Origin: DATAES01 sp963802415
GTDB lineage: Bacteria > Actinomycetota > Acidimicrobiia > Acidimicrobiales > JACDCH01
DNA length: 64,000 bases
NCBI GenBank assembly: GCA_963802415.1
Contig: CAWDIH010000001.1
Coordinates: forward strand, 3,277,156-3,341,155
Reading direction: 5' to 3'
A program made the position numbers and the translations under genes. This document shows positions 42,977-50,071 of the stretch, in pieces (position 1 is the first letter of the stretch; each line of letters opens with the position of its first letter). The notes under the pieces are model-generated. The model was given only the letters and a program-made list of their open reading frames with translations. It ran no database searches and had not been told where the DNA came from.

Positions 42977-44314
42977 AGCAGCGGCGACGGGAACGCCAAG
43001 GTCGAGCACCATGCGGGTCCCGCCACCTTCTGCCCGCTCGGCGACGACCTCTCCCCCGTGCGCCTCGGCGACCTGGCGGACGATCGCGAGGCCAAGTCCG
43101 GAACCGGGCATGCCGCGCGCTGACCGCGCGCGGTAGAACCGGTCGAAGACATACGGGAGATCCTCGTCGGCGATCCCCGGTCCGCGATCGCGGACCGCAA
43201 GCCGACCGTTTCGTACGGTGACGTCGACTGTCGCTCCCGGGGGGCTCCACTTTGCAGCGTTGTCGAGCAGATTCGTCACGGCGCGCTCGATCGTCGTCGG
43301 AACGCCGTGGACGACCGACTCGTCGAGCTCGGTCGCGAATGCCACCCCTGGTCGGTTTCGACGGGCGCGCTCGACGGCATCCGTGACGAGGAGGTCCAGC
43401 CTGACGTCCTCAGGCTCGGCGATTTGCTGCTCGGCACGCGCAAGCTCGATCAGCTCCGCGATCAAGGTCGTCATCTCACCTAGCTGCTCGACGACGTCCG
43501 CCAGCAACCTGCCTCGCTCGCCGGAAGGAAGCGCACGATCGCCGGCGAGCACCTCGATGTTGGTGCGCACGCTCGTGAGGGGCGTGCGCAGCTCGTGCGA
43601 GGCGTCGGCGACGAGTTGGCGCTGTGCGCGCGTCGACTCTTCGAGAGCGGACAGCATCGTGTTGAAGCTCACCGCAAGCCGGCTGAGCTCGTCGCGACCG
43701 CTCACTTCGATTCGCTGTGAGAGGTCTCGAGTCTCGGTCACGTGCTCCGCGGTTTCCGTGAGCCTCGTCACAGGTGCAAGCGCAGCCCGCGCAACCACCA
43801 GTCCGAGGCCTGCTGCGATCACGACTCCACCGGCAGCGATCAGAAGCAGGAAGAGTCCGATCCTCTCGAGCGCTCTGTCCGCCTCGTTGAGCGGTCGCGC
43901 AACCTGAACGGCCGCCCCGGGCCCATATGCGAACGTGAAGATTCGGAGGTGCGTGCCGTCGACGTCGAGGTCGGTCCAGAATGCGGGAGCCCCGTCATTA
44001 GCAACGGCGAGCACATCGTCGGAAACCGGCAGCTCGATGTCCTGCCGAGCTGGCACGAGCACGCTTCCGTCCGACTTCACGAGCTGGACGTAGCCCCCGA
44101 ACTCGGGCCGAACCGCGAGGAACTCGCCACCACCGGGAGCCGAGAAGACGCCGAGTGGCTGCCGCGAGATCTCCGCTGCGCGCTGCTCGAGCGCTTCGTC
44201 GACCGGCGCCCGCAACTGCCCACGTGCCACGACGTAGACGAGCATCGATGCAAGCACGATGCTCAGCGCCACGGCCACCGCCGCGGATACCGCGATGCGG
44301 GCGCGGAAACTCAT
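42971..44314 (-). CDS. MprB-like sensor histidine kinase
   Basis: A 447-residue membrane kinase (ATG at 44314). Two membrane helices (about 8-30 and 160-180) flank an extracytoplasmic sensor of about 130 residues, followed by a HAMP domain, the phosphoacceptor ADASHELRTPLTSVRTNIEVLAGD (split: ADASHELRTPLTS), and HATPase boxes TNLLDNAAKWSPPG, DRGPGIADEDLP, FDRFYRA and GSGLGLAIVRQVAEAHGG. The short sensor and the ELRTPLTSVRTNIEVL box resemble MprB. It lies 46 bp after its response regulator. Intact frame. MprB controls the envelope-stress response in mycobacteria; here it would be the signal input for the regulon described. Confidence 0.93.
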   Translation of the reverse strand: MSFRARIAVSAAVAVALSIVLASMLVYVVARGQLRAPVDEALEQRAAEISRQPLGVFSAPGGGEFLAVRPEFGGYVQLVKSDGSVLVPARQDIELPVSDDVLAVANDGAPAFWTDLDVDGTHLRIFTFAYGPGAAVQVARPLNEADRALERIGLFLLLIAAGGVVIAAGLGLVVARAALAPVTRLTETAEHVTETRDLSQRIEVSGRDELSRLAVSFNTMLSALEESTRAQRQLVADASHELRTPLTSVRTNIEVLAGDRALPSGERGRLLADVVEQLGEMTTLIAELIELARAEQQIAEPEDVRLDLLVTDAVERARRNRPGVAFATELDESVVHGVPTTIERAVTNLLDNAAKWSPPGATVDVTVRNGRLAVRDRGPGIADEDLPYVFDRFYRARSARGMPGSGLGLAIVRQVAEAHGGEVVAERAEGGGTRMVLDLGVPVAAAS

Positions 44315-44360
44315 GACCGGCTCTCCGACGCTAACGCGAACCGAAGTCGAGTGTTTCTCA

Positions 44361-45038
44361 TTACTCGCGGAGGGCGTACCCCACACCACGCACGGTGTGG
44401 ATGAGACGCGTCGCTCCCAGAGCTTCGGTCTTGCGACGCAGATAGCCGATGTACACGTCCAGGGAGTTCGAGCTCGGGCCGAAGTCATATCCCCAGACGC
44501 GCTCGAAGATGATCGATCGAGTCAGAACCTGGCGTGGGTTCCGCAGGAAGAGCTCGAGCAATGCGAACTCGGTTCGTGTCAGCTCGATAAGCCGGCCGGC
44601 TCGCCTGACTTCGCGGGTACCAGGTTCGAGCTCGAGGTCGGCGAAGCGGAGGACATCCCGGCCCCCCTCCCCATTCCCGGCGCGGCGCAGCAGAGCCCGA
44701 AGGCGTGCCAGGAGCTCCGCGAGCGCGAACGGCTTCGGGAGGTAGTCGTCAGCCCCAGCATCGAGGCCCGCCACCCGGCTGTCCACCTCGGCTCGTGCAG
44801 TGAGCATCAACACGGGCACCCGATTGCCACTAGCCCGCAAGCGCCGACAGACCTCCAGACCGTCGATGCCCGGCATGAGAACGTCGAGAATTGCCCCGTC
44901 GACCGGGGCCTCGCGCTCGAGCCGCGCGATGGCCTCTTCACCGTCCGCCGCAAGTTCGATCTCGTAACCTTCGAGCTCGAGAGCGCGCCGAAGCGACTCA
45001 CGAACTGCTCGCTCGTCATCGACCACGAGAATCCTCAT
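44361..45038 (-). CDS. MprA-like OmpR-family response regulator
   Basis: A 225-residue regulator: receiver with VVDDERAVRES, phospho-acceptor in DGAILDVLMPGIDG, MLTARAEVD and DYLPKPFALAELL, then a winged helix (LTRTEFALLELFLRNPRQVLT, SNSLDVYIGYLRRKT, RGVGYALRE). OmpR-type regulators bind 10-11-bp direct repeats as head-to-tail dimers. Exactly such repeats occur 40-72 bp upstream of its own start and at two further promoters of this cluster, so it is the probable binder and may be self-regulated. ATG at 45038. Confidence 0.95.
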   Translation of the reverse strand: MRILVVDDERAVRESLRRALELEGYEIELAADGEEAIARLEREAPVDGAILDVLMPGIDGLEVCRRLRASGNRVPVLMLTARAEVDSRVAGLDAGADDYLPKPFALAELLARLRALLRRAGNGEGGRDVLRFADLELEPGTREVRRAGRLIELTRTEFALLELFLRNPRQVLTRSIIFERVWGYDFGPSSNSLDVYIGYLRRKTEALGATRLIHTVRGVGYALRE

Positions 45039-45077
45039 CGCCGCATTGTGCGTTCTCCCATCAGCCGCGGACGGGAG

Positions 45078-45110
45078 TCTTAGCGACTTCTTAGCCGTAT
45101 CTCAGCCCTC
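45078..45110 (+). promoter_or_regulatory. Triple 11-bp direct-repeat operator (htrA / regulator divergent promoter)
   Basis: TCTTAGCGACT (45078-45088), TCTTAGCCGTA (45089-45099), TCTCAGCCCTC (45100-45110): three contiguous 11-bp direct repeats between the divergent response-regulator gene (ATG 45038) and htrA (ATG 45164). Probable binding site of the OmpR-type regulator, controlling htrA and possibly itself. Confidence 0.75.
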
Positions 45111-45163
45111 GTTCAATCGCAGCCGGTTCCGTTTCCGACACACTGAGGAACGAAAGGAACCCG

Positions 45164-46270
45164 ATGGACACCCGCTCAAGTCGCACGTCTTTTATCGTCG
45201 CCGGCCTCGTTGCCGCCCTGGTGCTGGGAGTCGGCCTCGGAGCAGCCTCCTTCGCCGTGATCGGAGACGATCCGGCAACGGTCGTGCGCCAGGTCACCGT
45301 AGGCGACTCGGAGCCCACTGCAGCGTCGGACGAAGTCTCTATTGGGCAGATCTACGACCAAGCGTCCAAAGCGGTGGTCGAGATCTCTGCTACCACAGCC
45401 GGATCGTCGTTCGGCGATCCGACGACGCGCGCACAGGGCTCAGGGTTCGTGCTGGACAAGAAGGGCCATATCGTGACGAACCAGCACGTGGTTGCGGGCG
45501 CGGCCTCCATCTCGGTCAGCTTCTGGAACGGTGCGGCATTCGAGGCCGTGCTCGTAGGCTCGGACCCTTCGACCGATCTCGCGGTGCTCAAGGTCAATGC
45601 GCCAGCATCGCTCCTCGACCCGCTCCGCCTAGGTAACTCGAGCGATGTCGACGTCGGAGACCCAGTGCTCGCCTTGGGAAGCCCGTTCGGTCTGGAGGGA
45701 ACGGTGACGAGCGGGATCGTGAGCGCACTCCATCGGCAAATGACGGCTCCCAACGACTTCACGATCACGGACACCATTCAGACCGACGCCGCGATCAACC
45801 ACGGCAACTCAGGTGGGCCGCTGCTCGATCGGCGAGGCCGCGTCGTAGGCGTCAACGCGCAGATCGAGAGCGAGTCGGGAGGCTCTGACGGGGTCGGGTT
45901 CGCCATCCCCTCCAACACGGTCCGCTCGATCGCGGCGCAACTCATCGAGCGCGGCGAGGTGCGGCACGCCTACCTCGGGATCACGATGACTGCGGTTCCC
46001 GAAGGCGTCGCGATCACCCAAGTGCGGAGCGGCACGCCGGCGGAGAACGCAGGCCTTCGCGCTGCGACCGGCACAGAGACCGTCAACGGCCAGGAGCGGC
46101 CCACGGGAGGCGATGTGATCGTTGCTTTCGCCGGTCAAGAGGTGACCTCGGCCGCGGAGTTGCAGAGCGCGGTCGATGCGATGCGCCCGGGTGACGAGGT
46201 GTCGATCACGATCCTGAGAGACGGCAAGCGTCGGAACATCGATGTCAACTTGGTCGTGCGGCCTTCGTGA
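45164..46270 (+). CDS. HtrA/PepD-like membrane serine protease
   Basis: A 368-residue S1C-family protease with a C-terminal PDZ domain. One N-terminal membrane anchor (IVAGLVAALVLGVGLGAASFAVIG) sets the catalytic domain outside. The triad is His108 (TNQHVVAG), Asp138 (STDLAVLKV) and Ser216 (INHGNSGGPLLD). The PDZ begins near 280 (HAYLGITMTAVPEGVAI), with GDVIVAFAGQEV. Length and order match HtrA (PepD) of mycobacteria, which degrades misfolded envelope proteins and is a known target of MprAB. RBS GAAAGGA; ATG at 45164, 54 bp after the repeat operator. Confidence 0.95.
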   Translation: MDTRSSRTSFIVAGLVAALVLGVGLGAASFAVIGDDPATVVRQVTVGDSEPTAASDEVSIGQIYDQASKAVVEISATTAGSSFGDPTTRAQGSGFVLDKKGHIVTNQHVVAGAASISVSFWNGAAFEAVLVGSDPSTDLAVLKVNAPASLLDPLRLGNSSDVDVGDPVLALGSPFGLEGTVTSGIVSALHRQMTAPNDFTITDTIQTDAAINHGNSGGPLLDRRGRVVGVNAQIESESGGSDGVGFAIPSNTVRSIAAQLIERGEVRHAYLGITMTAVPEGVAITQVRSGTPAENAGLRAATGTETVNGQERPTGGDVIVAFAGQEVTSAAELQSAVDAMRPGDEVSITILRDGKRRNIDVNLVVRPS

Positions 46271-46279
46271 GCAGGTCGC

Positions 46280-46301
46280 AGGTCTAGGCATACCTAGACC
46301 T
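46280..46301. repeat. Perfect 9-bp inverted repeat
   Basis: AGGTCTAGG-CATA-CCTAGACCT, perfect 9-bp arms and a 4-base loop, 10 bp after the htrA stop and 59 bp before the LPNTG gene. There is no T-tract. Either a terminator for htrA or an operator of the next gene. Confidence 0.55.
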
Positions 46302-46359
46302 AGAGCTAGTGTCGACTCTCCGCAGTTCGTCTGTATGCTGCGTGAGGGAGGTTTGAGGA

Positions 46360-46668
46360 ATGGGTAAAACCCGGTCGTCCACGGTTGCTTTCGCGGCCGC
46401 ATACATCGTTTTGGTGCTCGGGCTCTTCGTCGCGCTCGGAGGGGTTGCATATGCAGCGGGTCCCTCCTCGGCCTCGGACCAGTACGGGACCAAGGTTGTA
46501 GGGGTCACGGTCTCGGCTACGGCAGCCGGAAAGACCGCCTCACCCACCGCGACCGCAGCCCAGGCGTTGCCGAATACCGGGCTCTCGCTTCTCGGAGTGG
46601 TTGCGGTCGGGGGTGCTCTGGTCGCTGCCGGCGTGGCGCTACGACGTCGCGAGCGCAGCAAGAGCTAA
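46360..46668 (+). CDS. LPNTG-anchored surface protein (small)
   Basis: A 102-residue exported protein with a textbook sortase sorting signal. An N-terminal signal/anchor (FAAAYIVLVLGLFVALGGVAYAA) is followed by about 35 residues of Ser/Thr/Ala-rich linker. Then LPNTG (near residue 70), a hydrophobic helix (LSLLGVVAVGGALVAAGVAL) and a basic tail RRRERSKS. The mature exposed part is only about 40 residues, so it may serve as a spacer or small surface peptide. A sortase is encoded 2 kb downstream at 48690. RBS GGGAGG, ATG at 46360. Confidence 0.85.
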   Translation: MGKTRSSTVAFAAAYIVLVLGLFVALGGVAYAAGPSSASDQYGTKVVGVTVSATAAGKTASPTATAAQALPNTGLSLLGVVAVGGALVAAGVALRRRERSKS

Positions 46669-46762
46669 GTTCGCTTACCGCCTGCGGCCGGAACTCGCTG
46701 ATGCGGATCCGGCTGCAGGCTAGTTCCAACGCTGAGCTACGTCGATCGGGGAACGAGATCCC

Positions 46763-48634
46763 TTATCCGGACGGCGAGGATGACTCGCCGGGCAGGTTCT
46801 CCTCGAGCGGATTGAGGCCTCGTACCATCTCGTAGGCTGTCGCACGCTCTCCGCCTTGGGCGACCTGGGCAAGGCGAAGCCACGCGACCCAGTTCGCCGG
46901 ATCGGATCGCACCGCATCTCGATAGACGCTCAATGCCGCCGCGCGATCGCCCAGTCCGGCAGCGGCATCTCCGAGAACCAACTCCGGCTCCTGTGACCAG
47001 AAAAGCAGACCTCGCGCGCGGCGCGCGTCGTCGGTCGCCGAGGCCCAATTCTTTCGTGCCACGTCGTCTCTTGCCGCGAACAGCGCCTGGTTGCCGACGA
47101 GGCTCACGATTGAGACAGCCGTGAGGCAGATCGAAAGGCCCAGCGCCACCCAGCGCGAAGCGCCTGCGAACGGGGTCGGAGGCCTACGATCGGATGCGAG
47201 CAGAGCTGCGCCGCCGAGGAGGAACGCCGAGAGCGTGACCCCCACCATCTCCCAGTGCCAGTCCAGTGCGCTGACTGCCAACCAGGCGAGGAACGCGCCC
47301 GCGCCCGCGACCACGAACCGGGAACGTCGCGCGACGAACGCTCCCACGAGAGGTAGAGCGAGTACGGCGATAAGCAGCGCAAGGCCAACGGCGCCCAGCT
47401 CACTCAGCACCTCCGCGTACAGTGAGTGCGCGTCTCGAATCACGCCCTCGGTCTGACGACGCTCGTACCACACGTACTCGTACGAGCCGGCACCGTGACC
47501 GACCACAGGGCGCTCCTCGGCTGCTTCCCACGCGACCCGAATGCTCTCGCTGCGGCCGTTGCTCGACACGCTGAACAGCCGCTTGTTGAGATCGACTCCG
47601 GTCACCGGCTCCGCGTCAAAGCGCTCCTTGAGCTCAGAAATGCCACGGGAAGGTCCTCCCGCAACGACGAGTGCGATGGAAGCGGCGGCAACGACGAGTG
47701 CCGCGAGTCCGGCGTTCACCGCGCGAACGAAACCTCGCGACAGAATGACGTGTCGCGCGACGAGACTGGCGCCTACGGCGAGGAAGCCCGAGCAGAGCGC
47801 CAGCGCGACAACGACGACTGCGAAACGATGCCCTTCCGCAACAGCTTGTGCAGGCGGCGCATCCTCCGTCGTGAGCGCATCCTGACGGGAGGCATGAACG
47901 ACGCACGCCACAGAAGCCGGCGCGACGGCGAGCACTGACCACAGAAGGCGTAGCCGACGCGGATCGAGCGCGACCATTCCAACGAATCCGACCGCCAGGC
48001 CAGCCCAAGCACCGCGACTAAATGTGAAGTAGAGCGTGGCTCCGAGAACCGGCAACACCATGCCGGCAACCAGCGAGTAGCGGGTGCGACGCCCGTGCGC
48101 AACGAACCCGATCGCGACGAGCATCCCCATCGCAGCAAGCAGGCCCAGGGCGTTCCAGTAGCCGAGCGGCTCCGACAACCGGTACGGAAGGGACGGATCG
48201 TCGTAGGTGTCGAACCGATCCGGAAAGAGCCGCGTCGAGAGCCCGTATGCGGAGACCAGCGTGATGCCCGCGAGCACACCAACAGCCACACCTGGGGCAT
48301 CTCCACGCCGAAGCACGATCGCCAGGGCGAGAGCAAGTCCCACGTAGACGAGCATCCGCTCGGCCTCGCGGAACGACCCTGGCTGACTCACCGACCAGAG
48401 TGAGGAGAGAGCGATCCACGCCGCAAGCGCACACATGAGTGCGGCGAATGCGGCTCGCAGCCGACCAGGGGTAGTCGCCCGCTCGAGGATGAGTGCAAGG
48501 CTCGTCGGGATGAGGAACGCAAGCGCGACCCAGCCCCAGGACTGCGAGAAGTACGCTCCTTGGCTGGCGTTCGCTGCCGTGACGATGGACGCGGTCGCGA
48601 CTGCCACGACAATCGTTCGCGAGGTCCGCGTCAT
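46763..48634 (-). CDS. O-antigen ligase/Wzy-like polytopic membrane protein with TPR tail
   Basis: A 623-residue protein with about 12 membrane helices and a C-terminal helical tail of TPR type (ALSVYRDAVRSDPANWVAWLRLA). The periplasmic loop with VVGHGAGSYEYVWYERRQTEGVIRDAHSLY (shown in parts: GHGAGSYEYVW, IRDAHSLYAEVLSELG) contains the DAHSLYAEVLxELGxVGL pattern of the Wzy_C/O-antigen-ligase family. Such proteins polymerise or attach surface polysaccharides, or glycosylate proteins. The frame is intact; ATG at 48634. It lies between the LPNTG substrate and the sortase, facing the other way. Confidence 0.88.
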   Translation of the reverse strand: MTRTSRTIVVAVATASIVTAANASQGAYFSQSWGWVALAFLIPTSLALILERATTPGRLRAAFAALMCALAAWIALSSLWSVSQPGSFREAERMLVYVGLALALAIVLRRGDAPGVAVGVLAGITLVSAYGLSTRLFPDRFDTYDDPSLPYRLSEPLGYWNALGLLAAMGMLVAIGFVAHGRRTRYSLVAGMVLPVLGATLYFTFSRGAWAGLAVGFVGMVALDPRRLRLLWSVLAVAPASVACVVHASRQDALTTEDAPPAQAVAEGHRFAVVVVALALCSGFLAVGASLVARHVILSRGFVRAVNAGLAALVVAAASIALVVAGGPSRGISELKERFDAEPVTGVDLNKRLFSVSSNGRSESIRVAWEAAEERPVVGHGAGSYEYVWYERRQTEGVIRDAHSLYAEVLSELGAVGLALLIAVLALPLVGAFVARRSRFVVAGAGAFLAWLAVSALDWHWEMVGVTLSAFLLGGAALLASDRRPPTPFAGASRWVALGLSICLTAVSIVSLVGNQALFAARDDVARKNWASATDDARRARGLLFWSQEPELVLGDAAAGLGDRAAALSVYRDAVRSDPANWVAWLRLAQVAQGGERATAYEMVRGLNPLEENLPGESSSPSG

Positions 48635-48689
48635 GTGCGCCGCACCCGGACTACATCCGGCACGTTGGCCCTACTCTGTGACTGGCGTC

Positions 48690-49382
48690 ATGCGGCATCG
48701 GCTCGGAACACTCATTCTCGTCATCGGACTCGGCGTGCTGGCATGGTCTGCGACGGTCTACATCTGGAAGGACCCGTTCACCACGGCGTACACCGCCTAC
48801 GAGCAGCGCCGGCTCGAGACGAAGCTCGATCGGCAGTTCGAGCAGTGGACCCCCAGCCCAAAGCCTACAAAGCCTGTGAAGCCACAGAAGAACAACATCA
48901 GCCCGCCGGCGATGGCCGACGTCCATCGCGAGGCTCGGAGGTACCGCCTTGCGAGCGACGAAGGCGATGCCGTCGCACGACTCGAAGTCCCGCGACTCGA
49001 TCTCAACGCCGTGATCGTCAACGGTACGAGCGCGGGCGACTTGCGCCGCGGCCCCGGCCGACACTTGGACACGTCGATGCCGGGCGAGCGCGGGCTCGTC
49101 TACGTCGCTGGCCATCGGACCACATACGGCGCTCCTTTCTCCGATATCGACAAGCTTCGTCCCGGCGACTCGATATTCTTGGAGCTTCCCTACGCGTCCT
49201 TGGAGTACAAAGTCATGAGCCATCGGGTCGTAGACGACCACGATCTTTCGGTTCTGCAGTCGGGAGGTCGCGAGGAGCTCGTGCTCCAGGCGTGCCACCC
49301 CCGTTTCTTCGCGAGCGATCGTTACCTCGTGTATGCGCGGCCGATTCGGGTGACCGAGAAGAACGCCGCGTCATCGAGCTGA
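48690..49382 (+). CDS. Sortase (class E/F-like)
   Basis: A 230-residue membrane transpeptidase. One N-terminal helix (LGTLILVIGLGVLAWSATVYIW), a linker rich in Pro/Lys (PSPKPTKPVKPQK), then the sortase beta barrel: ARLEVPRLDLNAVIVNGTS, the catalytic His in VAGHRTTYGAPFSDIDKLRP, the catalytic Cys in LVLQACHPRFFASDRYLVY and the following Arg (SDRYLVYARP). It should attach LPxTG-type proteins such as the one at 46360 to the wall. Class cannot be set firmly from the motif. An ATG at 48690 is chosen; GTG at 48678 is also possible. Its stop touches the next start. Confidence 0.92.
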   Translation: MRHRLGTLILVIGLGVLAWSATVYIWKDPFTTAYTAYEQRRLETKLDRQFEQWTPSPKPTKPVKPQKNNISPPAMADVHREARRYRLASDEGDAVARLEVPRLDLNAVIVNGTSAGDLRRGPGRHLDTSMPGERGLVYVAGHRTTYGAPFSDIDKLRPGDSIFLELPYASLEYKVMSHRVVDDHDLSVLQSGGREELVLQACHPRFFASDRYLVYARPIRVTEKNAASSS

Positions 49383-50042
49383 GTGGCTAGAGTCGCCCGC
49401 GTGGCTGACGGCTGGCAGAGCGTACGAATCGACGAGATCGAGCCGATTCCTGTCGTTGACGGCAAACTCCTGTGGCGACCGGTTCGCCGCACTCTCGACA
49501 TAGGAGCGTTCGGGATCAACGCTTACATCGCGAGAAATGCAGGGGACGACGTCGTGGAAGAGCACTCGGAGACCGCACTGGGGCATGAAGAGGTCTACGT
49601 CGTGCTCGCGGGCCGTGCAACCTTCACCCTCGACGACGAGACGCTCGATGCGCCTGCGGGCACCGTCGTCTTCGTTCGCGACCCGAAGGTGAAGCGGCAC
49701 GCCCGTGCAGCCGAGCCCGCGACCGCAGTCCTGGCAGTCGGCGGGCCACGCGAAGGCGCGTACGAGCCATCGCCGTGGGAGGACTTCTTTGCGGCCGAGA
49801 GGCACCGTGCGGCGGGCGATTACGACGCGTACGCCGCGGAGCTAGCGGAGGCTCTCGTGCGCCGCCCCGACCATCCCTCGACGCTCTACAACCTCGCCTG
49901 TGCCGAAGCGCTCGCGGGTCGTCCTGACGATGCGCTCGAGCACTTGCTGGGTGCGATCGAGCTGAAGCCCGAGTTCGCAGAGTACGCTCGCAAAGACGAC
50001 GATCTCGTCTCTCTGCACGACCTCTCCGGCTGGCCGGAGTAG
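49383..50042 (+). CDS. Cupin-TPR protein
   Basis: A 219-residue soluble protein. A double-stranded beta-helix (cupin) domain in the first 120 residues contains EEHSETALGHEEVYVVLAG (metal ligands HxxE, GHEE) and APAGTVVFVRDPKVKRHAR (a following His). The C-terminus has a short TPR pair (HPSTLYNLACAEALAGRPDDALEHLLGAIELKPEF). No substrate can be named; small-molecule dioxygenase or a sensor role are both possible. GTG at 49383 overlaps the sortase stop; GTG at 49401 is an alternative. Confidence 0.78.
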   Translation: MARVARVADGWQSVRIDEIEPIPVVDGKLLWRPVRRTLDIGAFGINAYIARNAGDDVVEEHSETALGHEEVYVVLAGRATFTLDDETLDAPAGTVVFVRDPKVKRHARAAEPATAVLAVGGPREGAYEPSPWEDFFAAERHRAAGDYDAYAAELAEALVRRPDHPSTLYNLACAEALAGRPDDALEHLLGAIELKPEFAEYARKDDDLVSLHDLSGWPE

Positions 50043-50071
50043 CGCGTCCTCCCGAAGGTCCGGCCCGTCCG

